This document shows positions 1 through 5,308 of a stretch of 5,308 nucleotides of DNA, one piece after another (within the stretch, counting starts at the first letter, position 1; the number at the start of each line of letters is the position of its first letter). The notes below the pieces were generated by a model. It had not been told where the DNA came from. It did not search any database and saw only the letters and a list, made by a program, of their open reading frames with translations. The DNA is from Desulfobulbaceae bacterium (GTDB lineage Bacteria; Desulfobacterota; Desulfobulbia; Desulfobulbales; Desulfobulbaceae): contig JALVAI010000073.1 of NCBI GenBank assembly GCA_027011235.1, positions 1 to 5,308 of the forward strand, in the 5' to 3' direction. The position numbers and the translations under genes were made by a program.

Positions 1-25
1 CTTCCCGGCTTGAGGCCCTTTTTTC

Positions 26-31
26 AGGAGG
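26..31 (+). promoter_or_regulatory. Ribosome binding site of the first receiver gene
   Basis: A perfect AGGAGG lies 6 nt before the ATG at 38. It is the strongest Shine-Dalgarno match among the four genes and fixes the start of the receiver. The 37 nt before the ATG also contain a six-T run (19-24), but too little upstream sequence is present to tell whether this is the tail of an upstream terminator. No promoter boxes can be supported. Confidence 0.85.
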
Positions 32-37
32 CATTTA

Positions 38-406
38 ATGCGAATACTGGTCATTGATGATGATGAACAGATGCGTGTTCTCCTGCGTCAGGTCATGGAA
101 TGGAGTGGTTTTGTTGTTGACGATGCTGAAAACGGGCGCAAGGGGATGCAGATTCAGCGCCGGCAACCGGCCGATCTGGTGATCACCGATCTGATCATGC
201 CGGAACAGGAAGGTCTGGAAACAATCAGTCTGCTGAAAAAAGAATTTCCCGAGGTCAAAATAGTCGCCATCTCCGGCGGCGGCCGGATCGGCCCTGAAGC
301 CTATCTGCCTGCCGCCCGCGAACTCGGGGCCGATCTGGTGTTCAGTAAACCATTTGATGTCAAGGAATTTGTCACAGCCGTGAGGGGGTTACTTGAAAAT
401 GACTGA
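38..406 (+). CDS. Single-domain response regulator (CheY-like receiver)
   Basis: This 122-residue protein is a complete receiver domain with no output domain. The acidic pocket D7-D8-D9 follows the first beta strand. D51 in the motif ITDLIMP is the predicted phosphorylation site. S79 (AISGGG) takes the Thr/Ser switch position, and K104-P105 is the conserved Lys-Pro pair. All catalytic positions are intact, so it should accept phosphate from a histidine kinase. The start is set by the AGGAGG at 26-31. Its end overlaps the next gene, a hybrid kinase, by 8 nt, which suggests translational coupling and makes that kinase the likely phosphodonor (inference). Stand-alone receivers of this type act as phosphorelay intermediates, phosphate sinks or protein-binding switches; the sequence does not say which. 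The family is clear, the partner is not proven. Confidence 0.95.
   Translation: MRILVIDDDEQMRVLLRQVMEWSGFVVDDAENGRKGMQIQRRQPADLVITDLIMPEQEGLETISLLKKEFPEVKIVAISGGGRIGPEAYLPAARELGADLVFSKPFDVKEFVTAVRGLLEND
382..388 (+). promoter_or_regulatory. Probable ribosome binding site of the hybrid kinase, inside the receiver gene
   Basis: The purine stretch GAGGGGG ends 10 nt before ATG 399 and only 4 nt before the in-frame TTG at 393. The spacing and the better start codon favour ATG 399, giving a protein two residues shorter than the longest reading. The site lies within the 3' end of the receiver gene, consistent with coupled translation. Confidence 0.55.
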
Positions 407-2372
407 GCATAAGGTTCTGGTTGTTGATAACAGTCCGGTGATTCTCAAGATTGTATCCACGGCCCTTGAGGAGGCTGGCTGTTCGGTACAGACCGCAGGA
501 GATGGCCTGGAAGCCCTTGATATGATAATGGAATTTCCCCCGGACATTATCTTTACCGACCTGGTCATGCCCAAAATAGACGGGGCCAAACTCTGTCATA
601 TCGTCCGTAACACGCCAGGATATGAGCATATTTTTTTGGTTGTCCTTTCCGGTATTGCCCTGGAAGACGACATGAACGTCCTGGAACTGGGGGCTGATAT
701 CTGTATTGCCAAGGGGCCGGGTGCGACCATGAAAAAGCATGTCCTGGCTGCCTTGGAGAGGTTTGAAGCCGGTTTGAGAGGTTCCACCCACATCGAGGGT
801 TTGCAGGGACTCTATCCGCGGGAGGTAACCAGTGAGCTGCTGGTCAACAAAAGGCATAATGAGGTCATCTTTGAGCAGATGACCGAAGGCGCTTTTGAGC
901 TTGACGCTTTTGGCAGAATTGTACGCGCAAATCCGGTCTGCTGCCAACTGTTTGATTCTTCCGAGGCCAAAATTCTCGGGAACCGCCTCGTTGACCTCCT
1001 GCCGGGGGATCATTGTCTGAACTTCTGTACCTGGCTGGATAATCTTTCCTCGACACGGAAAAATGATCCCCTGGTGTTTGACTATTCCGATCCGGTTTTT
1101 CTTGGCCAGCGACAGGTGACCTTTACCCTTGTGCCCATTTACGAGGAGGAACAGTTGTCAGTTATCGGCATCATGAATGATGTCACCGAGCGTAAACGGA
1201 TGGACGCGCACAAGGCACGACTGGAAAAAGAACTTCAGCGAATCAGTAAACTTGATGCCATGGCAACAATGGCCAGTGGCATTGCCCATGATTTCAACAA
1301 CCTGTTGACGATTATCAATGGCAATGTTGAAATGGCCAGGATCATTTCACTTGATGAAAAGGTCAACCAGCTTCTTGCCGAAACCGGCAAGGCCCTGCAG
1401 CTTGCAACCGGACTCATCCGCCGTTTTTCAACCTTTTCCGATAATTACCTGCCCTCGAAATCTCTGGTCCGTGTTGATGAGTTACTCGCCGAACTTCTTG
1501 ATAATGAACTTGCGGACACTGATATTGAGGTACAGTTGACCACTGACGGTAAGGTCGGTTATGTGGACCTGGATGTTGACCTGATGGTCCAGGTTTTTCA
1601 AAATATTATTCTCAATGCCATTGAGGCCATGCAGGGAAAGGGACTGCTCCAGGTTGACCTCGCGGAGGTCGATGGTCGTGAAGAGGCTGAAAAAACAGGC
1701 CAGCCTGTTGCCGATGGAAAATTTATCCGTATACGTATTACCGATAACGGATGCGGCATGGATGAAGCCCTGTTGGAGCGCATATTTGATGCCTATTTTT
1801 CCACCAAGCAGAAAGGGACCCAGAAGGGCATGGGGCTGGGCCTGACCATCGCCCATGCCATTGTCAAAAAACATGGTGGCTTGCTCATGATCGATGCAAG
1901 GCCTGATGCCGGTTGTACGGCAACCATTTACCTGCCGGTCGGTCGCAGCGGCCAGCAGTGCCCTGGCAGTGAAATGGGCAATGAGCGGTTGCGGGTCCTG
2001 ATCATGGATGATGATGAAATTATGCGCAGGGTCTTTTGCGGAATGTTTACCGAATGTAACTGTGATGTGACAACCGTGGCCTCAGAGGAGGAGGCAATAC
2101 GTGAATTTGATGAACAGCTGACCGCAGGCAGCGCCTATGACCTGGTACTTCTTGATATCCAGGCCGATGAAGAAAGAAATGGCGCAGAGACGGCCAAGGC
2201 AATTGCCGATCGCAGTCCTGCAACCATGCTGGTTGCCATGACCGGGGATGCCGGCCATGCGGTCATGCGGGACCCGCACGCTTTTTCCTGTGCTGTTGCC
2301 GTTGAAAAACCGTTTTCAATCGATACTGTCAACAATCTTCTCAATGAGTATGCGCAGGCAAAAACCCGATAG
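399..2372 (+). CDS. Cytosolic hybrid histidine kinase, receiver-PAS-HisKA-HATPase-receiver
   Basis: This 657-residue protein (numbered from ATG 399) has no membrane segment or signal peptide and so should be a soluble sensor. The N-terminal receiver (about 4-122) has D10, predicted phospho-Asp D54, S84 and K105. A linker leads to a PAS domain (about 149-264) ending in a DVTERKR motif and a short helical connector. The dimerisation/phosphoacceptor helix follows, with the H box GIAHDFNN and H297 as the phosphorylation site. The ATPase has the N box (FQNIILNAIEAM, N406), G1 (DNGCGMD, 449-455), F box (around F463) and G2 (GMGLGL, 477-482). A C-terminal receiver (about 532-653) has D537-D539, phospho-Asp D586, T615 and K637-P638. 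The kinase core looks fully active. The N-terminal receiver has N11 for the usual second acid and KGP instead of KP; the C-terminal one has lost the Met-Pro after its phospho-Asp. The signal sensed by the PAS domain cannot be read from sequence. The gene overlaps the preceding receiver, its likely partner. Confidence 0.95.
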   Translation: MTEHKVLVVDNSPVILKIVSTALEEAGCSVQTAGDGLEALDMIMEFPPDIIFTDLVMPKIDGAKLCHIVRNTPGYEHIFLVVLSGIALEDDMNVLELGADICIAKGPGATMKKHVLAALERFEAGLRGSTHIEGLQGLYPREVTSELLVNKRHNEVIFEQMTEGAFELDAFGRIVRANPVCCQLFDSSEAKILGNRLVDLLPGDHCLNFCTWLDNLSSTRKNDPLVFDYSDPVFLGQRQVTFTLVPIYEEEQLSVIGIMNDVTERKRMDAHKARLEKELQRISKLDAMATMASGIAHDFNNLLTIINGNVEMARIISLDEKVNQLLAETGKALQLATGLIRRFSTFSDNYLPSKSLVRVDELLAELLDNELADTDIEVQLTTDGKVGYVDLDVDLMVQVFQNIILNAIEAMQGKGLLQVDLAEVDGREEAEKTGQPVADGKFIRIRITDNGCGMDEALLERIFDAYFSTKQKGTQKGMGLGLTIAHAIVKKHGGLLMIDARPDAGCTATIYLPVGRSGQQCPGSEMGNERLRVLIMDDDEIMRRVFCGMFTECNCDVTTVASEEEAIREFDEQLTAGSAYDLVLLDIQADEERNGAETAKAIADRSPATMLVAMTGDAGHAVMRDPHAFSCAVAVEKPFSIDTVNNLLNEYAQAKTR

Positions 2373-2418
2373 TTATCCTGCCGAAGAGGATGTCTGCCCA
2401 TATTGCAGCTGAGCCGCC
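2373..2418. other. 46-nt intergenic gap between kinase and J-protein genes
   Basis: The gap holds a weak possible hairpin (ATCCT 2375-2379 with AGGAT 2387-2391, 7-nt loop) with no T tract, so it is not an intrinsic terminator. GAAGAGGA at 2383-2390 resembles a Shine-Dalgarno sequence but is 28 nt before the ATG at 2419, too far to serve it directly. Nothing here clearly separates the kinase gene from the next one into a different transcript. Confidence 0.4.
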
Positions 2419-3423
2419 ATGTATCTTGCCCGCCGGGTCATTGACAACCAACTGCACTATGTTCTCTGTGAGTCCTATGACAACGGTGTCTGTCTGACCA
2501 ACCGCGATCTCATCGCCCTTGGCCCCAGGCCGGAACAGTACATAACCTATGGCGGCGGCAGTTCATTTTCCATTGACGAAGGACTTCTTGACAGGTTGGC
2601 ACAGCTTGGCGTCACCGCCTCTTATGAAGAGATTGAACGGTTTTTTCTCCCCTTTCTCGACCCCTATGTAAGGTCCAAGATAACCCCGTTCTGTGACCGT
2701 GGCCGCTACAGGAACTGGCGGCCCATGTCTGCGGCCGCTAAGGGGAAAATTCTTGAGCAGACCCACATCCTTGACCGGCGCCGTATCCATTACCTGCGCT
2801 TTGGCCAGGTGGACCAACGACGGCTTGATAATTCGGTGACCCTGTATAAGCAGTTGCTTGGCAAATCACGCGATGAGCTGGAACAACTCATGATCGCCTA
2901 TGAGCAGGACCTGTCCCCAGCCGAGTACAAGCGTTATATCTATACCATATTTGATCTGCAGCGATTTTTTACAGCTGGATATGCCCGCACCATGCCGCAC
3001 ATCCTTGACCAGGAACAACTCGATGCTTTTTTTCTCAGCGAGGTCTGCCGCCTTGACCGGGACAGCGACTTCTGGCAGGGACTTGACCGGCAGGAAAGAT
3101 TATCCCCCTATCTGATCCGTTATCTGGTGATGTTCTTTGACTATGATTTTCCCGGTTCCAACTCCTGGAATGACTTTGCCCGCCTGTTTGACCAGGCCCG
3201 CCGCAATGGCCGCAGGCAAAGGGGTTCAAAAAAAATGTCCGTCAATGGCGCTGCTTCCGTGTTCGGTATCAGTCGGACCGAACTTGCGGCCATGGACAAA
3301 AAACAGCTGACCGCCCTGTATCGGAAAAAGGCGCACAAGCTTCATCCGGACAAGGGTGGAGACCATGATCTCTTTATCGAGCTGACCGCGGCCTATAACG
3401 AATTACTGCGCACTCGGAGGTGA
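2419..3423 (+). CDS. J-domain protein with an unrecognised N-terminal region
   Basis: This 334-residue protein ends in a J domain (about 276-334): a basic helix II (LYRKKAHKLH), the HPD tripeptide at 309-311, then the loop KGGDHD and helix III (FIELTAAYNELL). The HPD motif is the established element that stimulates the ATPase of Hsp70/DnaK, so the protein is probably a DnaK co-chaperone. It lacks the Gly/Phe region, zinc fingers and C-terminal substrate domains of DnaJ, so it is a specialised J protein, with the J domain at the C-terminus as in DjlA. Residues 1-270 are soluble, rich in aromatic and charged residues, and match no family I can name; they presumably choose the client. The start is bounded by an in-frame TGA at 2410-2412, and the ribosome site is weak (TGAG at 2410-2413). 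The stop overlaps the ABC transporter start as GTGA, so the two are probably coupled. Confidence 0.88.
   Translation: MYLARRVIDNQLHYVLCESYDNGVCLTNRDLIALGPRPEQYITYGGGSSFSIDEGLLDRLAQLGVTASYEEIERFFLPFLDPYVRSKITPFCDRGRYRNWRPMSAAAKGKILEQTHILDRRRIHYLRFGQVDQRRLDNSVTLYKQLLGKSRDELEQLMIAYEQDLSPAEYKRYIYTIFDLQRFFTAGYARTMPHILDQEQLDAFFLSEVCRLDRDSDFWQGLDRQERLSPYLIRYLVMFFDYDFPGSNSWNDFARLFDQARRNGRRQRGSKKMSVNGAASVFGISRTELAAMDKKQLTALYRKKAHKLHPDKGGDHDLFIELTAAYNELLRTRR
3416..3423 (+). promoter_or_regulatory. Stop/start overlap GTGA with an abutting GGAGG
   Basis: The J-protein stop TGA (3421-3423) overlaps the GTG (3420-3422) that opens the ABC frame. A GGAGG at 3416-3420 touches the GTG instead of standing 5-9 nt before it, and no ATG, GTG or TTG lies in frame at the proper distance; the next in-frame candidate is TTG 3468. 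Start by termination-reinitiation at GTG 3420 is the best reading, but the exact N-terminus is uncertain. Confidence 0.55.
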
Positions 3424-5183
3424 AGGGCGTTCAGGAAAAATCGGCAACAAGCCGTCAGGCGCTTGCTTTGCTTGTTCCGATCTTCAAGCGATTTCGGCTG
3501 CGGCTCCTGGCAGGATTCTGCGCCTTGCTCGGGGTCGATTTCCTCCAGCTTATTGTCCCCAAAATTCTTAAAAAAGGGATTGATTCCCTGGCCGAACGAA
3601 GTGCTGATGCGCACTCTCTTCTCCTGTTGGCCGCACTTATTCTTGTTATTGCCGCTCTTGTTGCCCTGCTCAGATTTATCTGGCGAATCCTGATTATCGG
3701 TTTTTCCCGAATCCTTGAAAAGCGGCTGCGGGTGCAGCTCTTTGCCCACCTGGTCCGCATGGACCGTTCCTTTTATCATCGCTGGTCGCCAGGCTCCCTG
3801 ATGGCCCATGCCGGCAATGATCTTGCAGCGGTGCAGATGGCCTGCGGGATGGGCATGGTTGCTGCCGCCGATGCCCTTGTCATGTCCACGGCCGCCATTG
3901 GTTTCATGCTCGCCATTGACGTCAGGCTGACCCTGCTGGCCTTGTTGCCCATGCCTCTGCTTGCCCTGTCGACCTGGATCCTGTCCAAAAAAATGCACCT
4001 GCGTTTTTCCATGGTCCAGCAACAGTTCGGTCGTTTGACCGAATTTGCCCGCAATGCCCTTGTTTCGATAACACTTGTCAAGGGATATTGTCTTGAAGGT
4101 GCGCAGGAGAAAAAATTTTCCGAACTCGGTGCAACCTATGTGCGCAACAACCTGCGGGTTGCCGTGCTCCAGGGGTTGCTCCATCCCATGGCTGCCCTTG
4201 CCGGCAACACCGGCATGCTGCTGGTCCTCTATTTCGGCGGCAGGATGGTTATCGGTTCCGGCATGTCTCTTGGCTCCTTTGTCGCCTTTATTACCTATCT
4301 TGCCATGCTTATCTGGCCCATGATGGCGGTTGGCTGGGTGGCCAACCTGGGCCAGCGGGGCCTGACCTCCCTGCGCAGAATAGCGACCATTTTGCGCGAG
4401 CAGCCTTCCCTCAAGGACGGCGGGATAACCCGTATCCACTACCACCCACAGGCCCCCTGGATCCGATGCAGTGACCTCTCCTTCACCTATCCGGGCACGG
4501 ATCGGCCTGCCCTGCGTAACATAGGCGCGGCATGGTCCACCGGTATCTACGGCATAACCGGCCGGTCCGGTTCCGGCAAGTCAACCCTGTGCCGTCTGAT
4601 TGTCCGCCTGTATCCCGTTGACCGGGGCATGCTCTTTCTTGGGGGCAGGGATGTGAACCAATATTCTGTTGCGGCGGTCAGAAAAGAGTTTGCCTATGTT
4701 GGTGAACAAACAGCTCTGTTCTCCGATACCATCTACAACAACATCAGTTTCGGGCGACCGGGGGCCACAAGAAAACAGGTTGAAGAGGCGGCAAAGGCGG
4801 CCTTGATCCATGCCCATATTATCGGGCTTGATAAAGGATATGAGGCAAAGGTGGGTGAGCAGGGCGTTAAACTCTCCGGCGGTCAGCGGCAGCGCATCGC
4901 CCTTGCCCGCGCATTGCTCAGCAACAGGCGCATCCTGATCATTGATAACGGGTTGTCCGCCCTTGACGTATCCACGGAACAGGAGGTGTTTGCCAATATA
5001 CGGCGACTGTATCAAGGCCGTCTTGTGCTTTTGGTCTCGCACCGGGTAAATCTCCTTGCCCGCACCAGGGAGATTATTCTGCTGGAGCGGGGGAAAATTA
5101 TAGCCACCGGAGACCATGCGGCCCTGTATGCGGCCGGTGGTCTTTATACAACCATGGTCGACAAACAGCAGGATCATGCATGA
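3420..5183 (+). CDS. Half-size ABC exporter, MdlA/YheI/BmrC-like, with degenerate catalytic Glu
   Basis: This 587-residue protein joins a type I exporter membrane domain to an ATPase, the usual size of a half transporter. Six hydrophobic segments are seen at about 23-50, 67-97, 144-165, 168-188, 248-273 and 284-305. The ATPase has A-loop Y357, Walker A GRSGSGKST (381-389), Q-loop Q430, X-loop VGEQG (478-482), signature LSGGQ (485-489), Walker B ILIID (505-509), D-loop SALD (513-516) and H-loop H541. The residue after Walker B, normally the catalytic Glu, is N510 (codon 4947-4949). Membrane-domain phrases (FYHRW..GSLMAHA.ND, the DALVM and IWPMMA segments) and the short C-terminus recall MdlA and YheI/BmrC, subunits of heterodimeric exporters in which one ATP site is degenerate. 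It should therefore act in the inner membrane with a competent partner, which is not visible here. Substrate unknown; multidrug or lipid export is typical of the family. Coupled to the J-protein gene upstream. Confidence 0.93.
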   Translation: MKGVQEKSATSRQALALLVPIFKRFRLRLLAGFCALLGVDFLQLIVPKILKKGIDSLAERSADAHSLLLLAALILVIAALVALLRFIWRILIIGFSRILEKRLRVQLFAHLVRMDRSFYHRWSPGSLMAHAGNDLAAVQMACGMGMVAAADALVMSTAAIGFMLAIDVRLTLLALLPMPLLALSTWILSKKMHLRFSMVQQQFGRLTEFARNALVSITLVKGYCLEGAQEKKFSELGATYVRNNLRVAVLQGLLHPMAALAGNTGMLLVLYFGGRMVIGSGMSLGSFVAFITYLAMLIWPMMAVGWVANLGQRGLTSLRRIATILREQPSLKDGGITRIHYHPQAPWIRCSDLSFTYPGTDRPALRNIGAAWSTGIYGITGRSGSGKSTLCRLIVRLYPVDRGMLFLGGRDVNQYSVAAVRKEFAYVGEQTALFSDTIYNNISFGRPGATRKQVEEAAKAALIHAHIIGLDKGYEAKVGEQGVKLSGGQRQRIALARALLSNRRILIIDNGLSALDVSTEQEVFANIRRLYQGRLVLLVSHRVNLLARTREIILLERGKIIATGDHAALYAAGGLYTTMVDKQQDHA

Positions 5184-5216
5184 TGGCGTCGTAAAAACTT
5201 CGATCTACTGCGTCGT

Positions 5217-5274
5217 GTGTCCCGGGGCGATTCACAACATACTACCTGTATAGTTGAGACCCGCCCCGGAACAC
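5217..5274. repeat. GC-rich inverted repeat (hairpin or cruciform)
   Basis: GTGTCCCGGGGCG (5217-5229) pairs with CGCCCCGGAACAC (5262-5274) at 12 of 13 positions; the only mismatch is C5221 with A5270. The 32-nt interior can fold again: CAACATA (5235-5241) with TAT-A-GTTG (5249-5256), leaving a bulged A at 5252 and a 7-nt loop. No T tract follows the right arm, so this is not a classical Rho-independent terminator, although it could stabilise the 3' end of the transcript. Confidence 0.8.
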
Positions 5275-5304
5275 TACTCCTCGGAGTCTACGCTTACCTG
5301 TATA
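5243..5304 (+). repeat. Short direct repeat TACCTGTATA
   Basis: The 10-mer TACCTGTATA occurs at 5243-5252 and again at 5295-5304, 52 nt apart. One copy is in the loop of the GC-rich stem, the other in the right flank near the window edge. It may reflect internal duplication within the repeat element. Confidence 0.6.
5276..5287. repeat. Small hairpin ACTC-CTCG-GAGT
   Basis: ACTC (5276-5279) and GAGT (5284-5287) flank a CTCG tetraloop. It follows the right arm of the GC-rich stem directly and would make the element a branched structure instead of a simple hairpin. Four base pairs alone are weak evidence. Confidence 0.4.
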
Positions 5305-5308
5305 TCTA

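Larger units (their letters stand above)
5181..5308. repeat. Intergenic inverted-repeat element, cut by the window edge
   Basis: The non-coding tail starts with TGATGGCGTCGTAAAAAC, which overlaps the ABC stop codon. It resembles, from memory, the termini of dispersed intergenic repeats of Desulfobacterota genomes that end in the inverted form of the same sequence. The visible tail is consistent: 5200-5208 is the imperfect reverse complement of the last nine bases, 5300-5308 (7 of 9 paired). Inside this lies a strong GC-rich stem (5217-5229 with 5262-5274) and smaller hairpins. No open frame of note is present and no transposase is visible, so it is a non-autonomous or structural repeat at most. 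The right end is missing, so the repeat identity is an inference. Confidence 0.55.

Noticed and set aside
1..37. Possible upstream terminator or promoter from the GC-rich stretch and six-T run before the first gene
   Set aside because: No complementary arm is present in the 18 nt before the T run, and no spaced -35/-10 pair fits in 37 nt.
372..1013. Minus-strand open frame (213 codons) opposite the start of the kinase
   Set aside because: It lies wholly antisense to the receiver and PAS coding region, has no recognisable domain, and I saw no convincing ribosome site.
2375..2391. Hairpin ATCCT/AGGAT in the kinase to J-protein gap as a terminator
   Set aside because: The stem is five base pairs, mostly weak, and no T tract follows.
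3393..4445. Long minus-strand open frame (350 codons) opposite the ABC transporter
   Set aside because: Its translation is rich in Gly, His, Gln and Lys with no domain, as expected from reading antisense to a hydrophobic protein; the plus strand has a full set of ABC motifs.
4581..5177. Minus-strand open frame (198 codons) opposite the ABC ATPase domain
   Set aside because: It is the antisense shadow of Walker A through H-loop coding sequence, with no domain of its own.
5217..5274. GC-rich inverted repeat as a Rho-independent terminator of the operon
   Set aside because: The loop is 32 nt and the right arm is followed by mixed sequence, not a T tract; it is better described as part of the repeat element.
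5181..5308. CRISPR repeats, tRNA or attachment site in the tail
   Set aside because: There are no regularly spaced repeats, no cloverleaf with anticodon and T-arm features, and no integrase nearby; the only direct repeat is a single 10-mer pair.

Overview
The window carries four genes, all on the plus strand and tightly packed, followed by a short non-coding repeat that runs off the right edge. The organism looks like a Gram-negative, signalling-rich bacterium. Gene style (stand-alone receiver domains, cytosolic PAS hybrid kinases, a J-domain protein of uncharacterised type) and the 3' inverted repeat beginning GGCGTCGTAAAAAC remind me of Desulfobacterota (the old Deltaproteobacteria, perhaps Desulfobulbales). 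That placement is from memory of similar sequences, not from a search.

Layout. Positions 38-406 encode a single-domain CheY-like receiver with a strong Shine-Dalgarno sequence. Overlapping it by 8 nt is a soluble hybrid histidine kinase (399-2372) with the order receiver, PAS, HisKA, HATPase, receiver. After a 46-nt gap comes a 334-residue protein with a C-terminal J domain and an unrecognised N-terminal region (2419-3423). It overlaps by 4 nt (GTGA) a half-size ABC exporter (3420-5183) that resembles the MdlA/YheI/BmrC branch and has Asn where the catalytic Glu of the ATPase normally sits. The ABC stop codon lies at the edge of an inverted-repeat element (5181 to beyond 5308).

How they may work together. 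The receiver and hybrid kinase together hold three receiver domains and one kinase core, with no DNA-binding or enzymatic output domain. They look like a phosphorelay or allosterically tuned sensor whose output is elsewhere or acts by protein-protein contact. The J protein and the ABC exporter are probably translationally coupled. The exporter probably needs a catalytically competent partner (MdlB/YheH/BmrD type). None is in the window, and the place where one would be expected, immediately downstream, is occupied by the repeat. Whether all four genes share one transcript is inferred from spacing and orientation only; no promoter or intrinsic terminator could be supported.

The genes are of known families. 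I do not see a clearly new system. The points most worth a second look are the degenerate ABC subunit without a visible partner, the 3' structured repeat, the modified receiver domains of the kinase, and the unknown domain fused to the J domain.
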